DNA of 10,537 nt from Candidatus Stahliibacteriota bacterium (GTDB taxonomy: Bacteria; Hydrothermota; Tepidihabitantia; B3-TA06): the NCBI GenBank assembly GCA_030592225.1, contig JAUVJT010000063.1:1-10537 (forward strand), read 5' to 3'. A model generated the notes under the pieces. That model did no database searches, was not told the DNA's origin, and saw nothing but the letters and a program-made list of their open reading frames with translations. Shown piece by piece: positions 5,420-10,537 of the stretch. The translations under genes and the position numbers were made by a program. The number at the start of each line of letters is the position of its first letter. Positions within the stretch are counted from its first letter, which is position 1.

Positions 5420-5508
5420 CTCAGTATCAAGTAATCATGCTATCCATCGCCTCAATTTCAGGGGAGGTGTTTTCGGCTTCAACTGCTTGACTCCTGTTCG
5501 ATACTGAG
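5420..5508. repeat. Inverted 9-mers bounding 89 bp upstream of the GNAT gene
   Basis: CTCAGTATC at 5420-5428 and its exact reverse complement GATACTGAG at 5500-5508. The right arm fills the second half of the spacer of the putative GNAT promoter. Could be the ends of a small inserted element or a looped operator pair. Confidence 0.5.
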
Positions 5509-5514
5509 GAAAAT
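5487..5514 (+). promoter_or_regulatory. Putative promoter for leader ORF and GNAT gene (TTGACT-N16-GAAAAT)
   Basis: TTGACT at 5487-5492 and GAAAAT at 5509-5514 are 16 bases apart, the same spacing as the minus-strand promoters here. The -10 matches the consensus at four of six positions only. It ends 5 bases before the ATG at 5520. Confidence 0.5.
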
Positions 5515-5519
5515 CAATC

Positions 5520-5567
5520 ATGGTGGTTCGGCATTATTCAACGGTTTCAATCCGGGCGGCGCAGTGA
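5520..5567 (+). CDS. 15-codon leader ORF overlapping the GNAT start
   Basis: ATG at 5520 opens MVVRHYSTVSIRAAQ and stops at TGA 5565-5567. The stop overlaps the GTG start of the GNAT gene in the four bases GTGA, a classic coupling arrangement. The ATG is 5 bases after the putative -10, so it would be the first codon of a leaderless transcript. The GNAT GTG itself lacks a good ribosome-binding site, which would make coupling functionally sensible. The peptide has no recognisable attenuation codon run. Confidence 0.4.
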   Translation: MVVRHYSTVSIRAAQ

Positions 5568-6097
5568 GACCGGGACCTGAGTTCACGCTTCTTTCCGGCA
5601 AGCTGGTCGTGCTGAGGCCGCGCAGTCGGGAACTCCTTCGTGATTTTTTCCGCAAACGCTTTCAGTCCGAGGTACTGCGCTGGTCAGACGTGTGGCCTGC
5701 AAATCCTTCTTTTGAGGAGGTCAGGCTGCGGTTTGCCGAACAGGAAGAATCCTCAAAGGAATGGCGGTTGTGGATACATACCGTGCAAGGGAAACTAATA
5801 GGTGAAATAAGTCTTACTGATATAGATAACTCTAAGCACAGTGCGGAGTTATCTATCGTACTTTTCGATCCGCCTTACTGGGGACAGGGCTACGGTACTG
5901 AGGCGGCCGCGCTTTTCCTTGCCGACGCCGTGTCTCGCTTTGGTCTGCGGAGCGTCTATCTTTTCACCGTCCAGGATAACAAACGGGCCATTCGTTCTTT
6001 TGAAAAGCTGGGGTTCAGGATTACCGAACGGCTCACCATGGAACGGGAGCATTTTGTGCGAATGGAGGTTTTAGATGAGGCATTACGTTCAGGCTGA
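5564..6097 (+). CDS. GNAT-family N-acetyltransferase (RimJ/RimL-like)
   Basis: A 177-residue acetyl-CoA-dependent acetyltransferase of the group that includes ribosomal-protein and small-molecule acetyltransferases. The first strand is LLSGKLVVLRPRS (residues 9-21), typical of the RimJ/RimL-like branch. The central strand AELSIVLFDPPYWGQGYGTEA carries motif A, with the CoA pyrophosphate loop Q108-G-Y-G-T. The following helix is ALFLADAVSRFGL, and Asn139 plus AIRSFEKLGF (142-151) form motif B. Length and motif order are normal for the family; the acyl acceptor is not predictable. The start is GTG at 5564 because it precedes the conserved first strand and overlaps the leader ORF stop; no strong ribosome-binding site is visible. 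It is the only substantial plus-strand gene. Its last 9 bases overlap the end of the convergent radical SAM gene. Confidence 0.9.
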   Translation: MRPGPEFTLLSGKLVVLRPRSRELLRDFFRKRFQSEVLRWSDVWPANPSFEEVRLRFAEQEESSKEWRLWIHTVQGKLIGEISLTDIDNSKHSAELSIVLFDPPYWGQGYGTEAAALFLADAVSRFGLRSVYLFTVQDNKRAIRSFEKLGFRITERLTMEREHFVRMEVLDEALRSG

Positions 6098-7396
6098 ACC
6101 GCCTGCGTTTTTCCCCTGATTGTTTTCTTTCAGATAATCCTTTAATCTGTGCCAGGAATCCCTGAGGTCTTCCCGGCTGCAATAGGCGGTATTGTTGGTA
6201 AGCAGGGGATCGGCATCATCGGCAAGTTTGGCTTTTGCGTACTCTTCGGTTCCCGGGACCGGCGAAAATTCGGCAAGGTGAGGAGTAACTCCCGTGCACA
6301 TAGCCAGGTCTAAGGTGCGTCTTACACTTTCCTCTGACTGTTCAGGCAATCCAAACAGTACGTAGGCATGCAGCTGGTCGTGCGTGAAGCCTGCATTTTT
6401 GAGAATCTTCGCCGCTTTGCTGAACGCACCTGCTGAAAGTTTGGGCCCGGTGCTTGCCAGTAATTTCTCATCTGTGGTTTCCAGACTCAGATAAATGGAG
6501 CTGAATCCTGCCTGTCTCATGAGACAGGCTCTTTGGGGCGTAATCTCTGTGACGTGCAGGCCGTTCGGGGTATGCAGCTGGAGATTTACCTGCATCCCGA
6601 TGATCGCCTGCATCAACTCGTCGAAATCGGGATGGAACAGCAATGCGTCGTCGTAGAACGCTATCCTTTTGACCCCGAGGCGCAGCAGGTTCTTGAATTC
6701 ATGCAGCACACAGCCGATATCCCTTGCCGCAAACCGCGATTCGATAAGGTGCGACGCGCAGTACGTACACCTGAAGGGGCAGCCTTTAGAGACGTTCATC
6801 ACTGCATAGGTAAGTTCAGGGTAAAGCTCCCAGGCGGGCAGGGAAGGTCTACCCGGCAATCTCAAGTCCAGCATAGATTCCAGGTATTTCCTGTTTCGCT
6901 CAAATGAACCGGATACAACGATGTCCGCTCCCGTCCTTTTTCCTGCATGGTCAGGCAGAAGCGTGGGGTATATTCCACCCAGAATCATCGGGGTGTCCGG
7001 ATACCTTTGCCTTAGCGTCTCGATGGTCTCTGCAACCCCTGTGTACCAGTAAGTCATGCTCGAAGTCAGCAGTATTGCGTCCGCGTCGGGAAGGTCATTG
7101 GCTCTCTCTTTAAGTATTCCCCTGGGCAGACCGTATCTTTTGAATTTCCTGGGAACGTATTTCAGGATGTCGGGTGCAGGAATTTCCTCGGCAAAGAACT
7201 TGCCCCGTCCCCATTTGTCTGTTCCGGTTCTTTTGGTAAGCCAGGGGTGGTTGCGATCGAGCAGATCCAAAAGATGTACCCCGGCACCCGCATCCCTCAA
7301 TCTTCCTGCTATGCGTAAAAGCCCCAGCGGCTTGAGCCAGAAGTCGAACGCGGCAAAGTCGTGTATCCAGGGGTTGACCAGCAGGAACTTTTTCAC
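6089..7396 (-). CDS. Radical SAM protein with N-terminal B12-binding-like domain
   Basis: A 435-residue protein of the B12-binding-like/radical SAM architecture used in methylations and complex rearrangements; substrate unknown. Residues about 1-185 form the Rossmann-type domain: KKFLLVNPW at the start, PLGLLRIAGRLRDAG, ADAILLTSSMTYWYTG, and MILGGIYPTLLPDH. The cobalamin-ligating DxHxxG motif is not evident. The radical SAM core begins at SKGCPFRCTYCAS, with cluster ligands Cys206, Cys210 and Cys213; YLSLETTDE (about 302-310) and the VLFGLP strand (347-351) are typical of the TIM barrel, ending at SPVPGTEE. The start is GTG at 7396 with no clear Shine-Dalgarno site, 26 bases after a terminator. 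It therefore either has its own unrecognised promoter or depends on read-through. Its 3' end overlaps the GNAT gene. Confidence 0.93.
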   Translation of the reverse strand: MKKFLLVNPWIHDFAAFDFWLKPLGLLRIAGRLRDAGAGVHLLDLLDRNHPWLTKRTGTDKWGRGKFFAEEIPAPDILKYVPRKFKRYGLPRGILKERANDLPDADAILLTSSMTYWYTGVAETIETLRQRYPDTPMILGGIYPTLLPDHAGKRTGADIVVSGSFERNRKYLESMLDLRLPGRPSLPAWELYPELTYAVMNVSKGCPFRCTYCASHLIESRFAARDIGCVLHEFKNLLRLGVKRIAFYDDALLFHPDFDELMQAIIGMQVNLQLHTPNGLHVTEITPQRACLMRQAGFSSIYLSLETTDEKLLASTGPKLSAGAFSKAAKILKNAGFTHDQLHAYVLFGLPEQSEESVRRTLDLAMCTGVTPHLAEFSPVPGTEEYAKAKLADDADPLLTNNTAYCSREDLRDSWHRLKDYLKENNQGKNAGGSA

Positions 7397-7422
7397 GCAA
7401 GCAGTTGTTTCGTTGCAATACT

Positions 7423-7444
7423 AAAAGGGCCGGTTACCCGGCCC
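7423..7444 (-). terminator. Rho-independent terminator closing the alr-DUF488 operon
   Basis: The minus strand reads GGGCCGG, a 4-base loop GTAA, CCGGCCC, then TTTT. The stem is seven consecutive G-C pairs. It lies 38 bases after the DUF488 stop codon and just before the radical SAM start. Confidence 0.88.
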
Positions 7445-7482
7445 TCGTTCAATCTCAGAGATGCAGTCAATCCCACAATCTT

Positions 7483-8055
7483 CTACATCGCCTTGTCCAT
7501 CTTGGAACGGGAGGTTTTCTTCTTCAAAGGGGGGCGTCCAGACGATTTTCCCCTTGCCGGCGGTCGTCTCCGGTCTTCTCTGTTCCTGTGTCCCTGTGGA
7601 CGGCTTCGGTTTCCGGGCCGAGTGGATGGTTTATGCTTTGGAGGCGTCCAGAGTTCATCAATGCTTAACAGATGAAACACCTCGGCGTCGTCTTTCGCCA
7701 GTTCGGCGGCTATGAAACGGCGATTGCAGCGATGGGGGTTTTTCTCGTGACAAAGTATCAACAATCCTCGGGTACGCGCGATGCTCTTCAGTATACCGAG
7801 TCCCCTTTGGTATAACGCCTGATCCAGATTGTCGGCCGTGCCTGATTCCCGTTCAGAACCCAGCTCGTTGCCCAGGTACAGATACTCCACCCTGTTATTA
7901 CCGCAGATGCTCTGGATGTTTTCTCTTCTCAGGTGTTTGAGGGGAGCGGTGGTAGAACGACGAATGTCGGCCAATACGTGAATCTGGTACTTGAAAAGAA
8001 TCTTTGCGATTTCGGCTTCGGATCGGTCCGCGGTCCCAAGGGTGTAGATACGCAC
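7483..8055 (-). CDS. DUF488 family protein with basic C-terminal tail
   Basis: Residues 1-137 match the DUF488 pattern: IYTLGTADRS at the N-terminus (family IYTIGHS), VLADIRRST (family LVDVR.. with S/P), then LLILCHEKNPHRCNRRFIAAEL with the paired Cys/His elements seen in the family, and HLLSIDELW. The biochemical function of DUF488 is not established as far as I know. Residues about 138-190 are an unusual extension, extremely rich in Arg, Lys, Pro and Gly, that looks disordered and nucleic-acid binding. The start is GTG at 8055, five bases after the stop of the preceding gene and without a clear ribosome-binding site; coupling is likely. It is the last gene of the operon, with a strong terminator after it. 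Confidence 0.85.
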   Translation of the reverse strand: MRIYTLGTADRSEAEIAKILFKYQIHVLADIRRSTTAPLKHLRRENIQSICGNNRVEYLYLGNELGSERESGTADNLDQALYQRGLGILKSIARTRGLLILCHEKNPHRCNRRFIAAELAKDDAEVFHLLSIDELWTPPKHKPSTRPGNRSRPQGHRNREDRRRPPARGKSSGRPPLKKKTSRSKMDKAM

Positions 8056-8060
8056 GTCGG

Positions 8061-8855
8061 TTAACTTATTCCGCTGGGTGAACCCGGTGTTTGAGGGGAG
8101 GATGAGCTTTCATCGTCGCGTTTCGGCTGCAGCCATCCGGGAAGATCGGATTTTTCTTCCTTTTGCGGTTCGGGGGCAGGAGCAGGCGGGGCAGGTTCGG
8201 TTTTTGGTTTTTCCGGTGCAACAAAAGGCGAGGTAGCGGCGGGTTTTTTCTCGGGTTTCTCAAGGATTGTCGTGGAAGGAGGAGAAGGGAAGGAAGAAGG
8301 TTTAGGCTCCGGTTTTTGAGCGGGGGCTGAAGGTATAGCTGGTTTGGCCGCAGGAATTTCGGGCTTATTGCGCTCAGCGATGATTGTGCGCAGTTCCTGT
8401 AGTGATGAGTTGATCTTGAGCAAGGTTTCGTTGTTTTTCTCGTTCGTGTGGGTTAGACCGTCAAGCACCTTAAGGGTGCTTTCCTGGTAAGATTTGAAAG
8501 CGTCGCTCAGATGCTGGAAGCTGGTGGAGATCACCATGGAAAGCATCTCCGCTTTCTGGAAAACATTATGGTCAGCGTCATCCTTGATACGATCCGGCAG
8601 CTCTTTCGATAGTATCTCGATTAAACGTTTCAAGTCCTCGCCGCCCGTTCCGGAGGCGGCCTGGCGCATCTCTGTTCCTATGCGGGTAGGCAAGGTGGAT
8701 GAGAGTATTCCCAGCAGTTGGTCCAGCTTGTCGTTGATGGCAAGGATGGCGCTTTCGGTTTCCTTATTGCGTTGCTGGGTCAGCACCTTCTTGCCGGATG
8801 AGTCGTAGCGTACCTCTTTGGGTACTTCAGCAGCAGATTTCGTTTCCTGTTCCAT
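8061..8855 (-). CDS. Coiled-coil protein with Pro/Ala/Lys-rich C-terminal region, function unknown
   Basis: A 264-residue cytoplasmic-looking protein with no signal peptide or membrane segment. Residues about 30-62 and 72-95 contain two copies of L-x2-L-(L/I)-x-I-L-S-x2-L-P-x-R-I (44-59 and 75-90), an internal duplication of 31 residues. Residues 98-162 are heptad-like helix (EMLSMVISTSFQHLSDAF, then NETLLKINSSLQEL) suited to oligomerisation. Residues 165-232 are low-complexity Pro/Ala/Lys/Glu, followed by LPGWLQPK (238-245) and a Ser/Pro tail. I do not recognise a family. Its AGGAGG site overlaps the stop codon of the cyclic-nucleotide-binding gene (11-base gap), which suggests it is made in step with that protein and could be its partner; that link is inference. 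Confidence 0.85.
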   Translation of the reverse strand: MEQETKSAAEVPKEVRYDSSGKKVLTQQRNKETESAILAINDKLDQLLGILSSTLPTRIGTEMRQAASGTGGEDLKRLIEILSKELPDRIKDDADHNVFQKAEMLSMVISTSFQHLSDAFKSYQESTLKVLDGLTHTNEKNNETLLKINSSLQELRTIIAERNKPEIPAAKPAIPSAPAQKPEPKPSSFPSPPSTTILEKPEKKPAATSPFVAPEKPKTEPAPPAPAPEPQKEEKSDLPGWLQPKRDDESSSSPQTPGSPSGIS

Positions 8856-8866
8856 AAAACTGCCTC

Positions 8867-9346
8867 CTAGAATCTGCGGATCAGAGCCAATATGGCCTTG
8901 AGTCGCTGATCTGTTTCACGCAAACGCTGTGATAATTTTTTTGCCAGCCCCCACAAAATCCAATAGGCCGCCGGATTATTGTGGCCAACCAGGTCGTCAA
9001 ATTCCTTTTTCTGGATGATCAGGAGTCGGGTGGGAGCATGGGCTATTGCCGCCGCCGCACGAGGCGCATCATCCATCAACGCCATTTCTCCGAAGAAATC
9101 TCCCTGATAAAGGATAGAAAGGGATTCTTCACCCACCTCGGGGATAACGGTAGAGATGCGAATTGAACCGGAAAGTATGACGCAGAAGTAATCCCCGAAG
9201 TCTCCTTCATTAAAGATCATCTCATCGGTCGTATACTCCTTGACCGCTCCCGATTTGTAAAGAGCATCAAGCTCTGTTTCCTTCAAACGATCGAAGGGGA
9301 AGAATTTTTGCAAGATCTTGGCTTCCCCGGCATGGTCAGCACTCAT
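8867..9346 (-). CDS. Stand-alone cyclic-nucleotide-binding domain protein (Crp/cAMP-binding fold)
   Basis: A 159-residue protein of which residues about 13-130 form a cyclic-nucleotide-binding domain. FNEGDFGDYFCVILSGSIRI (45-64) is the conserved beta-roll segment. GDFFGEMALMDDAPRAAAAIA (82-102) is the phosphate-binding cassette, with Glu87 for the ribose and Arg96 for the cyclic phosphate; both key residues are present, so ligand binding is plausible. The last 30 residues are a helix (LAKKLSQRLRETDQRL) with no helix-turn-helix, so this is not a DNA-binding Crp/Fnr regulator; it probably signals through a protein partner. ATG at 9346 overlaps the TGA of the DUF1844 gene (ATGA) and has AAGGAG five to six bases upstream. 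Confidence 0.92.
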   Translation of the reverse strand: MSADHAGEAKILQKFFPFDRLKETELDALYKSGAVKEYTTDEMIFNEGDFGDYFCVILSGSIRISTVIPEVGEESLSILYQGDFFGEMALMDDAPRAAAAIAHAPTRLLIIQKKEFDDLVGHNNPAAYWILWGLAKKLSQRLRETDQRLKAILALIRRF

Positions 9347-9663
9347 TTCGTCTCCTTGGATTGGTTGGCGCTTTCAACATATTTTAATCTCAGTTCGTGG
9401 AGCATCTTCTCCAGGAATTTTTCTTCCTCCTCTTCAAGATTCCCCCTGGTTTTTTCTTTGAGCAATTCAAGCATATCTATGGAGTAGCGTGCAAGCTCCA
9501 GATTAGGTTCATGCATGGCGTCTGATTTATCTGACAGGGCTATACCAAGAGCCTGCAGAGCGCCTGCTCCCACAGAAAGCACCACCTCCAGAAATCGCGG
9601 CGGTTGATATTCTTTTTTTTGCTCGTTTTTTATCTCTTCGTTAGTCAAGTTGTCTTTACTCAT
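9343..9663 (-). CDS. DUF1844 family protein
   Basis: A 106-residue protein of uncharacterised family DUF1844. The hallmark is LELARYSIDMLELLKEKTRGNL (55-76), followed by an acidic EEEEEKFLEKMLHELRLKYVE helix (77-97). The N-terminal part has a hydrophobic segment FLEVVLSVGAGALQALGIAL (24-43), more like a buried helix than a clear transmembrane span. Length and order fit the family. Nothing visible gives an enzymatic role. It is coupled at both ends by ATGA overlaps: with the alr stop (9660-9663) and with the next gene's start (9343-9346). A short AGG three bases before ATG is the only ribosome-binding signal, so translation probably depends on alr. Confidence 0.9.
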   Translation of the reverse strand: MSKDNLTNEEIKNEQKKEYQPPRFLEVVLSVGAGALQALGIALSDKSDAMHEPNLELARYSIDMLELLKEKTRGNLEEEEEKFLEKMLHELRLKYVESANQSKETK

Positions 9664-10537
9664 AAACCTGCCGTCGATCCCAGGAGCGTTCGCGCACCCA
9701 GGATGCGTTTGGATGTTTTGTAGATACGCGGCACTCTTGGACTTATACGTGTGGTTATCTCGTATGAGATGGTATCTGCCCAGGTTGCGACCTCATCTGC
9801 CGGCACGATGGCATTACCGTCCCGACCGATTAAGGTTACCTCGTCGCCAATTTTGGCATCCCGCGCTCCTGTTAGGGCAACCATGGTAAGGTCCATGCAT
9901 ACCATTCCAATTATGGGGTATCGCGCTCCCTGGTAAAGAACCTGACCTCGATTAGACAGGGCACGTGGGTAACCGTCCCCGTACCCCACAGATAGTGTCG
10001 CCACCAGGGTCTCGCGCTTCAGGATGCAGGTTCTGCCGTAGCTTATGCTTGCGCCGGCAGGCATCTTCCTTAAGTTTACAATACGGGTCCGCAAAGTCAT
10101 CACCGGGTGCAGATCAAGTGTTCCATTAAACCCTTCAGGCTCGATGCCGTACAGCGCAAGTCCCGGTCTTACGATATCATAGCTCGTATCCGGATACTTG
10201 AAAATCGCGGCGGAGTTTGCAGAGTGCAGAGCAGGCGTCTCAATGCCTTCGTTTCTCAGTCGTTCGATAAGTGAATTAAAATCATTGACTTGCTGTTTGG
10301 TAAATTTCTCATCCGTTTCAGCCGCAGGGAAGTGGGTAAACACTCCATCAAGCTTAAGTCCGGGTTTGTTGACAATCAATGATATAAGGGGGGGCGCCTC
10401 GCTTACGCTCACTCCTGTTCTGCCCATGCCGGTGTCCACTTCAACGTGAACACCAAGGATTTTCCCCCGTCGGTTAGCCTCCTGGGCCAGGGCTTTTGCA
10501 AAGCCTTCTTCGGTTACGTTGGGGAGCAGGTCATAAT
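9660..10537 (-). CDS. alr: Alanine racemase (5' part outside window)
   Basis: PLP enzyme interconverting L- and D-alanine for peptidoglycan synthesis. The open frame runs from the window edge to TGA at 9660, giving about 291 C-terminal residues of the usual 360-380. The N-terminal PLP-lysine segment is missing only because of the window edge. Visible motifs: VDTGMGRTGV, LHSANSAA, RPGLALYGIEP, the C-terminal-domain linker ISYGRT, and SVGYGDGYPR with the second catalytic Tyr (family GYADGYPR). MVCMDLTMV and ADTISYEITTRISPRVPR, with the substrate-binding Tyr region, are also present. It appears complete and intact in the part seen. It leads a translationally linked operon with DUF1844 and the signalling-type genes downstream. 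Confidence 0.96.
   Translation of the reverse strand, partial: YDLLPNVTEEGFAKALAQEANRRGKILGVHVEVDTGMGRTGVSVSEAPPLISLIVNKPGLKLDGVFTHFPAAETDEKFTKQQVNDFNSLIERLRNEGIETPALHSANSAAIFKYPDTSYDIVRPGLALYGIEPEGFNGTLDLHPVMTLRTRIVNLRKMPAGASISYGRTCILKRETLVATLSVGYGDGYPRALSNRGQVLYQGARYPIIGMVCMDLTMVALTGARDAKIGDEVTLIGRDGNAIVPADEVATWADTISYEITTRISPRVPRIYKTSKRILGARTLLGSTAGL

Larger units (their letters stand above)
5285..5563. other. Intergenic region between divergent zinc-ribbon and GNAT genes
   Basis: Contains the GNAT promoter and leader ORF at its right end and a pair of inverted 9-mers. Between 5336 and 5513 the minus strand holds two short open frames (5336-5434, ending in a Lys/Arg-rich tail; 5427-5513, ending EAMDSMIT) that look somewhat protein-like but have no ribosome-binding site or start. 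They may be decayed gene remnants or chance. No RNA gene was identified. Confidence 0.45.

Noticed and set aside
5336..5513. Two short minus-strand open frames with protein-like composition (ending QKRRR and EAMDSMIT).
   Set aside because: No start codon with a ribosome-binding site, different frames, no family recognised; kept only as a possible remnant in the intergenic entry.
7110..7418. ATG at 7418 as a start for a protein upstream of the radical SAM gene.
   Set aside because: It is in another frame and yields an Arg/Cys-rich shadow sequence; the GTG at 7396 gives the standard KKFLLVNP start of the domain.
7397..7422. Search for a -10/-35 for the radical SAM gene.
   Set aside because: TAGTAT at about 7422-7417 could be a -10, but the matching -35 position is inside the terminator hairpin and does not resemble TTGACA; not reported as a promoter.

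Overview
The window looks like chromosomal DNA of a mid-GC, diderm bacterium. A signal-peptide-bearing beta-barrel protein ending in Phe implies an outer membrane. Housekeeping genes (gap, glnA, alr) sit among short poorly characterised families (DUF1844, DUF488, stand-alone CxxC zinc ribbons). This mix reminds me of uncultured candidate phyla such as WOR-3 or TA06, but that placement is an inference only. Nearly everything is on the minus strand; a single acetyltransferase gene is on the plus strand.

Reading in the direction of minus-strand transcription (right to left): 10537-7483 is a tight operon with alr (5' end outside the window), a DUF1844 protein, a single-domain cyclic-nucleotide-binding protein, a coiled-coil/Pro-rich protein and a DUF488 protein with a basic tail. 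The first two junctions are ATGA overlaps, and a strong hairpin plus T-run follows at 7444-7423. Next comes a radical SAM gene (7396-6089), whose 3' end overlaps the 3' end of a convergent GNAT acetyltransferase gene (5564-6097, plus) by 9 bases. The GNAT gene appears to be preceded by a 15-codon leader ORF coupled to it through a GTGA overlap.

From 5284 to 3963 are short, individually promoted genes: two paralogous CxxC zinc-ribbon proteins and a VOC/glyoxalase-fold protein with its own terminator. Between them lies a roughly 185-bp non-coding element with imperfect terminal inverted repeats and an internal degenerate tandem duplication. Then comes a two-gene unit (zinc ribbon plus C-terminal membrane anchor; tiny single-pass membrane protein, previously unannotated-size) and finally barrel-glnA-gap, an apparent operon in which the glnA ribosome-binding site is embedded in the last codons of the barrel gene.

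The most useful general observation is a consistent promoter grammar. Four minus-strand promoters read TTGAC(A/G)-N16-TAnnnT, always with a 16-base spacer. In two of them (barrel gene, zinc-ribbon membrane gene) the -10 box ends only 5-6 bases before the ATG and no Shine-Dalgarno sequence fits, so these mRNAs are predicted to be leaderless. The GNAT leader ORF shows the same geometry on the plus strand with a weaker -10. Other genes have textbook AGGAGG sites, so the organism appears to mix both initiation modes.
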